NCBI GenBank assembly: GCA_035310125.1
Contig: DATGEP010000125.1
Location: forward strand, 1-31,631
Reading direction: 5' to 3'
DNA: 31,631 nucleotides
Origin: DATGEP01 sp035310125
GTDB taxonomy: Bacteria; Chloroflexota; Ktedonobacteria; Ktedonobacterales; JADMIN01
Below, one piece after another: positions 7,931 through 15,147 of the stretch (the first letter of the stretch is position 1; every line of letters begins with the position of its first letter). The notes beneath the pieces are model-generated. The model saw only the letters and a program-made list of their open reading frames with translations, was not told where the DNA came from and did not search any database. The position numbers and the translations under genes are program-made.

Positions 7931-8662
7931 TTACTGCTGCGTGACGGAAGGCGAGGCATCGCGAGCCTGCGCTGCTTCCTCATCCAGAACCGCGGCGCCG
8001 TTTACGGCGTCCGCGGGGGCGGCCGCCACGGCAACCGCGCCATCGGAAGCGCCGTTTTCCGCCGCGACTGGCTCACTGTCTCTGCGAGCGCGAGGCTCAG
8101 GAGCAGTGCGCTTGGGCGGCTCCCAGCCGGGGGCGCGGGAGACGATCATGGACATCATCTTGCCTTCCATGATCGGCGTACGCTCAAGTATCGCCGTTCC
8201 CTTGAGCTCGGTGGCGATCTTGTCGAGGACGACACGGCCCAGTTCGGGGTGGGCCATCTCGCGGCCACGGAAGATGACACCGACCTTGACCTTGTCTCCT
8301 TCGGCCAGGAACTCCTCGATCTTGCGGACCTTCACGGAGAGGTCATGCTCATCGGTGCGGGGGCGCATGCGAATCTCTTTGAGCTCGACGGTCTTCTGAT
8401 GCTTGCGGGCCTCATTTTCCTTTTTGGCCTGCTCATACTTAAACCGGCCCCAGTCCATCAACTTGCAGACAGGGGGCATTGCCATAGGTGAGACTTCGAC
8501 CAGATCCAGGTCGCGCTCGCGCGCGAGGGCGAGGGCCTGGGCAGATGACATGACGCCAATCATCTGGCCTTCTTCGTCAATCAAGCGAACTTCACGCGCA
8601 CGCACCCGCTCGTTGACCCGTGTTTCCCGAGGGCGGTTATCCCCTCGAAAATCCCTGTTGAT
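7931..8662 (-). CDS. infC: Translation initiation factor IF-3, with likely AUC start
   Basis: IF-3 binds the 30S subunit, keeps it apart from 50S and checks start codons. Both domains are clear: an N-domain from VNERVRAREVRLID to the PPVCKLMDWGRFKYEQ linker, then a C-domain with KEIRMRP, DHDLSVK-like text and RGREMAHPELG. Beyond the usual 180 or so residues there is an Ala/Glu-rich tail of about 60 residues (RTAPEPRARR onward). The start is unusual. The ATG at 8677 and TTG at 8692 lack well-placed ribosome binding sites. An in-frame ATC at 8662 has GGAGG eight bases upstream, and it begins INRDFRG, like other IF-3 N-termini. AUU/AUC starts are known for infC, where IF-3 represses its own translation. 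rpmI and rplT do not follow. Confidence 0.95.
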   Translation of the reverse strand: MNRDFRGDNRPRETRVNERVRAREVRLIDEEGQMIGVMSSAQALALARERDLDLVEVSPMAMPPVCKLMDWGRFKYEQAKKENEARKHQKTVELKEIRMRPRTDEHDLSVKVRKIEEFLAEGDKVKVGVIFRGREMAHPELGRVVLDKIATELKGTAILERTPIMEGKMMSMIVSRAPGWEPPKRTAPEPRARRDSEPVAAENGASDGAVAVAAAPADAVNGAAVLDEEAAQARDASPSVTQQ

Positions 8663-8801
8663 AAGGTAAACCTCCATTTGAATCGAGAACAATCACCTGC
8701 CGCTCGTATCCGCGAGCCGCGGCGCGGCATCGCTACGGGATTACGAACAGGCAGCTCGCAAAGAGGTGGTGCATGTTGCGCAGCCTCTCGCGGTACCCTG
8801 T

Positions 8802-8831
8802 AGTGTAGCACATGTGCTCAGACCATCTCAA
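8802..8831 (-). promoter_or_regulatory. Promoter of infC
   Basis: On the minus strand, TTGAGA (8831-8826) and TACACT (8807-8802) are separated by 18 bases. Transcription would begin near 8795, giving a leader of about 130 bases before the proposed ATC start. That is long enough to hold regulatory RNA structure. Confidence 0.6.
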
Positions 8832-8913
8832 GGCATGATTCCGATCGAGATTCAAGCAGCAACGGGGCGGTTGCGGAATGAGCCAGCGGGCGCCCGGTGG
8901 GCGCATGCGGTGG

Positions 8914-9810
8914 TTACGATTCGGGGACAGCCAGGCGATAGAGCTCTTCCATGACGCCGATGACGGCGAGGCCAGCAGCCATGAGTATACCGACCTGCAT
9001 CAGCGCACGCACGCCGGTCCTCGACTCCACATCGTCGCGGGGAGCATCGGCCAGGGCGGTCGCGCCATTCGTGCCGCGTGGCACGAATGGCGTAATGGAA
9101 GCTGTTGCTCCCGTGGACGGACGCGGCGCGGCATGCCGCGCGTGGGCGGTACGGGCAATCGAGGTGACACGTGGCCCTTTGAGATGAACTGGCGCCTCCT
9201 CGTGGTGGTAGCGAGCGAAGAGATCCGCGGGAGTCACGCTGGCCGGATCGCCGTTCCACATGAAGCCGCCACGCTCCAGCGCCCGCGCCACCAGCTCGCC
9301 GGAGGAGAAACAGTGCTCTTCGCGCAGCACGATGACATGCCGCTCGAAGAAGCGGTGCAGCGGGAGGAGCAGAGGCGAGCGGGCAGTCCAGGCGCGTGGC
9401 GCCACGCCGAAGGCGGCATGCAGCGCCAGCCAGACACGGCCGGTGTGGGTTATGGGGCCGCTATTGCGCAATAGATGCTGGGCGTAGGCGATGACATCCT
9501 GGCGGGTGCCCTCGCGTAGCTCCACGTAGCCAATCCAGCAGGGTTTTCCGGCGCGTAGATAGTCTGAGATGGTAGCGAGGCGGAACGCGCGCGAATGTCC
9601 GAAAAAGGTGGGTGTGGCTTCGACGACGCTGCCCAGCGGGTCAACAATCAGGGCGGCGTGGTTTAGCTCGCTGGCGCAGGCCCAGCCCAGTATCCGCGCG
9701 AGGCCCGCGTCGCTGCGCGTCAACAGGAAATCGCCGGGGCGGAATGCGGGGGCTGGGGTATGCGGGGAAAGCCGGCGCAGGATGGCTCTACCCCGCTGAG
9801 GAACGCGCAT
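8914..9810 (-). CDS. YiiX/YycO-like permuted NlpC/P60 cysteine hydrolase, membrane-anchored
   Basis: The first 200 residues resemble the circularly permuted NlpC/P60 papain-like family. FRPGDFLLTRS near residue 23 begins the fold. ELNHAALIV supplies the presumed catalytic His51, VVEA a Glu at 65, and HCFSSGELVARAL the presumed nucleophile Cys167. In this permuted fold the His comes before the Cys, as seen here. Family members cleave peptides, amides or lipid acyl bonds. A low-complexity linker (about 215-265) and one C-terminal helix (about 270-290) follow, suggesting a tail anchor. The ATG at 9810 is chosen over upstream starts because GGAGAGGAG lies six bases before it. A perfect hairpin sequence is embedded in the linker (9063-9092). 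Confidence 0.8.
   Translation of the reverse strand: MRVPQRGRAILRRLSPHTPAPAFRPGDFLLTRSDAGLARILGWACASELNHAALIVDPLGSVVEATPTFFGHSRAFRLATISDYLRAGKPCWIGYVELREGTRQDVIAYAQHLLRNSGPITHTGRVWLALHAAFGVAPRAWTARSPLLLPLHRFFERHVIVLREEHCFSSGELVARALERGGFMWNGDPASVTPADLFARYHHEEAPVHLKGPRVTSIARTAHARHAAPRPSTGATASITPFVPRGTNGATALADAPRDDVESRTGVRALMQVGILMAAGLAVIGVMEELYRLAVPES
9063..9092. repeat. 13-bp perfect inverted repeat inside a coding sequence
   Basis: CGCCATTCGTGCC (9063-9075) and its exact complement GGCACGAATGGCG (9080-9092) flank a four-base loop. It lies in the part of the NlpC/P60-like gene that encodes the variable linker, where it reads as TPFVPRGTNGA on the minus strand. It looks like a REP-type element absorbed into a coding region. 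Confidence 0.75.
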
Positions 9811-10115
9811 GCGAGACTCCTCTCCAAACTCGTCCATTGCCGGATTTACCCTGTGCAACGGGCGGAGAGAAGGGCCGGTAACATGCCACGAGCCAGCATG
9901 AGAAATGGGGTGGCACGATCAGGCTAGGCCGCGGAGAGCGGAGCATTCTGGACGTATTGGATGCGCGAAAGAAAGAACGCGAGATGGCGCGGGTGTAGGC
10001 GGTGCGCCCAACGATTCCTCCGGCGCGTGAGCGCGCCCAGGTGTCGTGTTCATGCCACCCCGTCTCGCGGATCAGCACTCGCAGGAAAAGACCCTGAGCA
10101 TTCGCCTAATCGCGC

Positions 10116-10144
10116 TTGACGGCAGAGCCACGCTGGTGTATACT
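10116..10144 (+). promoter_or_regulatory. Promoter of tRNA-Asn
   Basis: TTGACG (10116-10121) and TATACT (10139-10144) are separated by exactly 17 bases. Each box matches five of six consensus bases. Transcription would start about 28 bases before the tRNA. Confidence 0.8.
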
Positions 10145-10178
10145 CAACTCCGTTGTGAGCGAACGGCACTCAACTTAT

Positions 10179-10253
10179 TCCTCGGTAGCTCAACGGTAGA
10201 GCAGGCGGCTGTTAACCGCAAGGTTAGAGGTTCGAATCCTCTCCGAGGAGCCA
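10179..10253 (+). tRNA. tRNA-Asn (anticodon GTT), CCA encoded
   Basis: The acceptor arm TCCTCGG pairs with CCGAGGA. The D arm is GCTC/GAGC. The anticodon loop CTGTTAA carries GTT at 10211-10213. The T arm is AGAGG-TTCGAAT-CCTCT. The discriminator G and CCA end the gene at 10253. The outer pair of the anticodon stem looks mismatched (G-A). The gene is a single unit with its own promoter and terminator. Confidence 0.97.
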
Positions 10254-10267
10254 ACTTTCATGCCCCA

Positions 10268-10302
10268 CCCAGGCCGCGAAATCGCTTCGCGCCTGGGTTT
10301 TT
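10268..10302 (+). terminator. Rho-independent terminator of tRNA-Asn
   Basis: CCCAGG-C-CGCGAA pairs with TTCGCG-CCTGGG, leaving one bulged C and a short loop, and is followed by TTTTT at 10298-10302. It lies 15 bases after the tRNA. Confidence 0.9.
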
Positions 10303-10451
10303 CATTGCTTCGGTTCCGCGATCATCCCCCCGCCAAAGTCGCCCAGGAGAACACCACGAACTGGGCTGGCGTCGTCGCGCCCGGGGTCTTTCTGTATGAA
10401 TACGCCTCAATGCGGAGCTTGCGCGGGTTCTTGGCTGCATGGTCCGTACGT

Positions 10452-11228
10452 CTACAGCGCAATCACTCGGAAATCCGCGACGCGCAGCGCCACTAGCCCG
10501 CACTCGAAGCGCATGGGGCCGGTGGAGAGATTCCGCGTATTGGCGCTCCACGAGTAGCTCATGCGATGCTGGTCCACCCATAGGGTGGCATGATTCCCCA
10601 GTACTTCCACACGATACGTGCGCCAGATCCAGTCATGTTCAAAGTCCAGAACCTGATTGGTGACCTGCCCCGTCGCGCCTTCTGGCGGATCAGCCGGCGT
10701 GATGGTCACGTTGATTTGCGGGTGCAGAGCAAAGACGTGCGTGCTTTGCGGTAGCAAGTCATCGACAGCGGCGCGATAGCCATCCTTGCCATTGGCTGGA
10801 TCAGCGGTCAGTGCGAAGTATCCGCCTGCCGCCGGCACACTGAGAACCAGAACGCGAAACTCGACCGCATAGTTAGGCACAGGCGGTTGATACGGTAACG
10901 CCAGCGAGAGGTTATCCGCCGTCGAGCTTTGCAGCTCGCTATGTGCCAGTGTCCATCCCCGCGTCAGGTGCCAGTCGCTCGGCACACCGTGCGTCCAGTC
11001 GGATCGAAAAAGCATCGTGCCGGCGGGTATGGCGGTCGGCGCGGGCGCGCTGGCCGTTGTTCCAGCGCCCGTGTGTGCTCCGGCGCAGCCAGTGCCGGTA
11101 AGCAACGCCAATGCCATGAGGATAGAAAGAAGGCTGCCACGCATCCTGGTCAACCGGTTCCGTAGATGCAGGCGCCGTCGCGATGCGGAAAGCTGGCATG
11201 GCGCAACGTGTTTTGGCAGGTCTGTCAC
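10452..11228 (-). CDS. Secreted or lipoprotein with concanavalin/LamG-like domain
   Basis: This 258-residue protein has a long basic N-terminus, then a hydrophobic signal segment, SLLSILMALALL, ending in TGTGCAG. The Cys could be lipid-modified, though the lipobox is not ideal. A Thr/Ala/Pro linker follows. The rest is beta-rich: FRSDWTHGVPSDWHLTRGW, YAVEFRVLVL, WRTYRVEVLGNHATLWVDQ and GLVALRVADFRVIAL. This alternation resembles the concanavalin-like jelly roll of LamG or DUF1080 domains, which bind or cleave glycans. No catalytic residues are evident. The GTG at 11228 has GGAGG seven bases upstream; the internal ATG at 11144 lacks a site. Confidence 0.8.
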   Translation of the reverse strand: MTDLPKHVAPCQLSASRRRLHLRNRLTRMRGSLLSILMALALLTGTGCAGAHTGAGTTASAPAPTAIPAGTMLFRSDWTHGVPSDWHLTRGWTLAHSELQSSTADNLSLALPYQPPVPNYAVEFRVLVLSVPAAGGYFALTADPANGKDGYRAAVDDLLPQSTHVFALHPQINVTITPADPPEGATGQVTNQVLDFEHDWIWRTYRVEVLGNHATLWVDQHRMSYSWSANTRNLSTGPMRFECGLVALRVADFRVIAL

Positions 11229-11482
11229 CAATACTCCTCCTTTTACAGATCAACCCGGTCAGGTCCGAGACGGCGGACCTCACACGTTTGCAGCACAGCG
11301 GTGGCGATGCCCGTTCCGCCTGGCACGCCAACGTTCCCTGACCACTCTGTATAGTACGTGACACATCGCCACGCGCTCTCCGATTCGGTGAGTGTCAGCG
11401 GCGGCCCCAGACGGCAAGAGGTCACCCTTCGCTAATGCGCTCTGAGAAGGCATCGTCAGTGCCGGACCTTCACGGCTGTCAT

Positions 11483-11511
11483 TGGACATGAGCGCTATGC
11501 CATGCTAGAAT
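11483..11511 (+). promoter_or_regulatory. Promoter of the 98-residue protein gene
   Basis: TGGACA (11483-11488) and TAGAAT (11506-11511) are 17 bases apart, and TGC before the -10 makes it an extended -10. Each box matches five of six consensus bases. The leader to the ATG at 11628 would be about 110 bases. The rest of the 11229-11627 gap shows no gene. Confidence 0.6.
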
Positions 11512-11627
11512 GGCGGCCAGGACACGGCCTATCTTTCTAGAGCCGCTTTGCATGACTTCGCGTGAACGGAAAAAAGGCAGCCAGTCAACCCGGTATTTCC
11601 GTGCCATACCTGATTTGGAGCATTTCA

Positions 11628-11924
11628 ATGACCAATGAGACCTCCAGCGCCACACCATCCTCACCATCCGATTCCACGAAGACGGATTCTGACAATGCTG
11701 GCGCCGAGGAGCTGCGCACCCCGCTACGGACCGCACTCACCGAGTCCGCCGATACCGCTGCCTTGCGCGATGAGCTTTCGGGAGTTCAGAGCAGCGGCAG
11801 CCGCGCGGCATATCTGAGTGGCGAGCACTTTTCGCGTCTCCTCTATGGCCCAGGAGCCGACGACCACATTTCGCCGTATGGTGTCCCGCCCGTCCCCAAC
11901 TCGCTCGATAGTCGCGAGAAATAA
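11628..11924 (+). CDS. Small protein of unknown function
   Basis: This gene encodes 98 residues that I do not recognise. The first half is Ser/Thr/Asp/Glu-rich and likely disordered. The second half (about residues 35-75) could form helices and includes TAALRDELSGVQ and AAYLSGEHFSRLLYG. The end is Pro-rich. GGAG lies seven bases before the ATG, and a good promoter lies upstream, which supports real expression. No membrane helix or signal peptide is seen. An upstream in-frame ATG at 11562 lacks a site. It converges on ispF. Confidence 0.6.
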   Translation: MTNETSSATPSSPSDSTKTDSDNAGAEELRTPLRTALTESADTAALRDELSGVQSSGSRAAYLSGEHFSRLLYGPGADDHISPYGVPPVPNSLDSREK

Positions 11925-12014
11925 CGCCAGCGAGTGATCGGTCTAATGTTGATGCTAAGGCTTGGCTGTGCCGTTGTTCCTGGTGACGCAATCGGAGCCA
12001 TTGGTTGCGCGTAG

Positions 12015-12503
12015 CTACACGCCCGCTCGCTCTATCAGCGCGACCGCGTGGCAAGCAACTCCCTCAGCGCGCCCCGTGAACCCCAGCCCATCGGTCGTCT
12101 TCGCTTTCACACTGACCACCGCGATATCCACCTCCATCGCTGCGGCCAGATGCGCCCGCATCGCCGGCACGTGTGGTGTCAGCCGTGGCTGCTCCGCCAC
12201 GACGGTTGCATCCACATTGCGGATTGCCCAACCATTGTGGCGCAGCAGATCCACTGTAAATGTCAGAAACGCTGTGCTTGGTGCCTCGTGCCAGCGTGGA
12301 TCGCTCGATGGAAAGTGCGTGCCGATGTCGCCGAGCGCAGCCGCACCCAGTAGCGCGTCCACCACCGCGTGAATCAACACGTCCGCGTCAGAATGGCCTG
12401 CCAGCCCACGATCATGGGGAATACTGATGCCGCCAAGGATGAGTGGCTTTCCTGCCTCAACAGCGGCGAATCCATGTACGTCGTACCCAATGCCTACCCG
12501 CAT
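12015..12503 (-). CDS. ispF: 2-C-methyl-D-erythritol 2,4-cyclodiphosphate synthase (IspF)
   Basis: IspF closes the cyclic diphosphate in the MEP isoprenoid pathway, releasing CMP. From the chosen ATG the protein has 162 residues, the usual length. It begins MRVGIGYDVHGF, where Asp8 and His10 bind the metal, and HSDADVLIHAVVDALLGAA supplies the third ligand, His45. GDIGTHFP and the C-terminal KAKTTDGLGFTGRAEGVA are diagnostic. An ATG five codons upstream (12518) sits almost on a GGAAAGG and is also possible. It follows the penicillin-binding protein gene closely on the same strand, so the two are probably cotranscribed, linking lipid carrier supply to wall synthesis. Confidence 0.96.
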   Translation of the reverse strand: MRVGIGYDVHGFAAVEAGKPLILGGISIPHDRGLAGHSDADVLIHAVVDALLGAAALGDIGTHFPSSDPRWHEAPSTAFLTFTVDLLRHNGWAIRNVDATVVAEQPRLTPHVPAMRAHLAAAMEVDIAVVSVKAKTTDGLGFTGRAEGVACHAVALIERAGV

Positions 12504-12564
12504 GCCACCGTCTGCCATACCTTTCCGTGTTGCTCTGTGATCTCGCCTGTGAGCTGGTATCATT

Positions 12565-14952
12565 TCACCCGGTCGCATTCAAGTATGTTGAGATGATCGT
12601 CTTCGCGACCGGCACCGCGAACACTTCACCGAAGCTGGAATATTCGACTACCGCACCGACCGCGATCTGTGGCGGGACGGGCGATCCCGAGAGCGATGAA
12701 GCGGGCGCGTAGCACGTGAACCAGCTGTGCGGCGGATTGCCGTTGCCCGATTCCGCCGTTCCCGTCTTGCCAGCGACGCGGATCGAATAGTTCTTGAAGT
12801 CGGGATAGGCAGTACCCTCAGGCGTTTCGGTCACGCCCATCATTGCCACTTGTACGATCCTGAGATTGTCCGCGGAGAGGGGCAGCGTGCCAATCTGCGC
12901 GGCGGGAAACGGCTTCACAGCGGCGCTCGATCCGTTGGTTGTCACGGCGGAAACGAGTCGCGGCTGCATGCGGATACCTTTGTTTCCCAGCGCCGCACCG
13001 ACCATCGCGATCTGCGCGGGTGTCGCTTGCAGAGCCCCTTGTCCCGTCGCCAGATTTGCCGCGTCGGTGGGCGATTGCAGATCGGGGAGCTGTCCCGCGC
13101 TTTCCTCGCCCGCTGGCAAACCGACGATTCCCGTGGAGCTGCCCAGCCCGAAACCCCGCGCGGTGTCAGGCAGGATCGTCGGGTCTTTCTGATACAGCAT
13201 CACCGCGATCTTCCAGAACACCACGTCGCATGACGGGGGAACTGCCTGTGGCGCGGTGATGCTGCCATGTCCGCTGGCTATGTCGTCGTTGCGCGGCTTC
13301 GCTTCGCCCGGCACCTGAAATGTGCCGGGGCAGGTAAACACATCCGTTGGCTTGACGCCATGCTCCAGCGCCGCCGAGAGCGTGATGAGCTTGAAGATCG
13401 AGCCGACGGGATACGCGCCGTCCACGGCGCGGTTCAACAGCGGGTCGCCGGGGTTGTTCACGCAGGCGTCTATGTTCGGCTGGAAGCGCAGCGAGAAGTC
13501 GTTCGGATCGCAGCTAGGCCAGCTTGCCAGCACCAGCACCTCGCCGGTGATCGGATTTACCGCCATCGCGCCGCCGGCCTTGCCATTGAAGTGTCGGAGC
13601 CGTGCCATCGCGGCCTGCTGGCTCGCCAGCGAGATGGTGGTATGTACATCGTCGCCCGGCATAGCAGTACGCTGCGCGATAGTATAGACAGGCTGGCCGT
13701 CGCTCCCGTCGGCATTGACGGGGACAACCTCCAGCTTGCCCCCCTTGGTTGGCCGCAAATACTGCTCGCCCCACGCCTCGACGCCATCGCGCCCGATGAA
13801 ATCCGTCTTGCTGTAGTAGCCAGTCGAATCGCTATCGAGATCCTTCGGATCCACAATCTGGACGTATCCTGTCGCGGGCGCCAGATCAGCGCCGTAGGGA
13901 TAGACACGTCCCGTAGCCGGCTGAACCTGCACGCCATCCGGCACGACGCTATTTATGGCCTCCTGAATCTTCTGGTACAGCGCCGGTGGCGTGGTACGGA
14001 TGACCACGAAGCCGGAGGCTCCCTGATACATGGAGTGTATCTGGCTTGCCGGCATCCCCAGCGACACGCTCAGCACTTTGAGCACTGTGGCTTCGTTTTT
14101 TAGCTGCGTGGGGTCAACACCTATTTGATAGACGGTCTCGTCTTCTGCCAGCACATGGCCATCGCGGTCGTAGATCGCTCCTCGCGTGGCTGTTTGCCCA
14201 TAGAGACGCAAGCGCCGTGTATAATGAGGGTCGATTGGGTCGTCAAGCTGCGGAAACACGAGACCAGGACTCCAATTTACACGCCAGAGTCCTTGCTCCT
14301 TGACCAGCGGTATCGAGGTGTTCTCGGTAAATGCGCCCAACCACGAGCTGGTCATGTCCACCTCGGCGGCGACCGCTGCCGTGGTGTTGCCGGTCTGCGA
14401 CACCTTTCCCGGCGTCACCGCCATGCTATAGATGTGAGCGGCATTGAGAAGCTCGGCCGTCCGGTTTACAATGTAATCGTGCGCGTTCTTAAAGTTCCCC
14501 TGGAGGATAGCCGGATTGCTGAAGCGAAGCTGGCTTGCCGACGAGGTCAGCTTATACATTGCCTCATAATCGCCGCCAGAATACGCCGCGAGGTATTCGT
14601 CAGCTATCTGGCAAGGCGTGCCGCTAGCACATGTGGTGGACCTACTGGGCGGCGGAGCTTTGTAGGGGCGGAGCACATTGAGCAGACCCACCGTCGCCAC
14701 GATGAGCGCGAGGAGCAGACTGAGAGCGACAATAATTGGGCGGCGGCGCGAGCCTGGCTTCGTGTCGGAAGGCAGCTTCACGTCTGGTGAGGGATAATAA
14801 CCAGGGGGTAGCGCCGCCGTCTTCTCCCATGCGGGCGCATCCTGCGGAGCATTGGGTGTCGCGTTCGGCGTGCCACCCATCTCAGGCTCGCCGAGATTCT
14901 CAGGGCGTCCGCGCGGCGATATATGATCCGGCGGCTGAATGTCCGAGCTCAT
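12565..14952 (-). CDS. Class B penicillin-binding protein with MecA-type N-terminal domain
   Basis: This 795-residue peptidoglycan transpeptidase has a short disordered cytoplasmic region and one membrane helix (about residues 72-95). An NTF2-like MecA_N domain follows (about 105-220), then the PBP dimerisation domain (RRLRLYGQTATRGAIYDRDG onward), then the transpeptidase domain. The catalytic motifs are GSIFK (Ser518, Lys521), SCD (Ser574) and KTGT (Lys729). SCD replaces the usual SxN, as in the SSD of E. coli PBP2. MecA_N PBPs occur in Firmicutes, Actinobacteria and Chloroflexota, and the domain does not itself imply resistance. The ATG at 14952 is preceded by GGAGG nine bases upstream; an ATG at 14973 is possible. 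Confidence 0.95.
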   Translation of the reverse strand: MSSDIQPPDHISPRGRPENLGEPEMGGTPNATPNAPQDAPAWEKTAALPPGYYPSPDVKLPSDTKPGSRRRPIIVALSLLLALIVATVGLLNVLRPYKAPPPSRSTTCASGTPCQIADEYLAAYSGGDYEAMYKLTSSASQLRFSNPAILQGNFKNAHDYIVNRTAELLNAAHIYSMAVTPGKVSQTGNTTAAVAAEVDMTSSWLGAFTENTSIPLVKEQGLWRVNWSPGLVFPQLDDPIDPHYTRRLRLYGQTATRGAIYDRDGHVLAEDETVYQIGVDPTQLKNEATVLKVLSVSLGMPASQIHSMYQGASGFVVIRTTPPALYQKIQEAINSVVPDGVQVQPATGRVYPYGADLAPATGYVQIVDPKDLDSDSTGYYSKTDFIGRDGVEAWGEQYLRPTKGGKLEVVPVNADGSDGQPVYTIAQRTAMPGDDVHTTISLASQQAAMARLRHFNGKAGGAMAVNPITGEVLVLASWPSCDPNDFSLRFQPNIDACVNNPGDPLLNRAVDGAYPVGSIFKLITLSAALEHGVKPTDVFTCPGTFQVPGEAKPRNDDIASGHGSITAPQAVPPSCDVVFWKIAVMLYQKDPTILPDTARGFGLGSSTGIVGLPAGEESAGQLPDLQSPTDAANLATGQGALQATPAQIAMVGAALGNKGIRMQPRLVSAVTTNGSSAAVKPFPAAQIGTLPLSADNLRIVQVAMMGVTETPEGTAYPDFKNYSIRVAGKTGTAESGNGNPPHSWFTCYAPASSLSGSPVPPQIAVGAVVEYSSFGEVFAVPVAKTIISTYLNATG

Positions 14953-15070
14953 CAAGCCAGTCCTCCGTCGCATGTACCTTGGCGTTATTGTACACCAACG
15001 GCTCTACCCGGCGAGACAACATCTGTGAGATGGCAGTGGGCCAGCGTTCCGCTCGCTCGTCTGTCGCGCC

Positions 15071-15100
15071 TTGCCGTGCGTCGGATCCCGGTGCTATGCT
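15071..15100 (+). promoter_or_regulatory. Candidate promoter of the carboxylase gene
   Basis: TTGCCG (15071-15076) and TATGCT (15095-15100) are 18 bases apart, each matching four of six consensus bases. The leader would be about 40 bases and ends in a GGAGGAG ribosome binding site. Confidence 0.45.
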
Positions 15101-15147
15101 CGCCTGTAGGAGCGACCCTCAGTGCCGAGGGAGGAGAAATCACCCGT

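Noticed and set aside
13267..14103. Plus-strand frame of 278 residues
   Set aside because: It is antisense to the penicillin-binding protein gene; its composition fits a shadow frame.
14987..14992. TACAAT on the minus strand before the penicillin-binding protein gene
   Set aside because: No fitting -35 lies 16-18 bases upstream, so I did not call a promoter.
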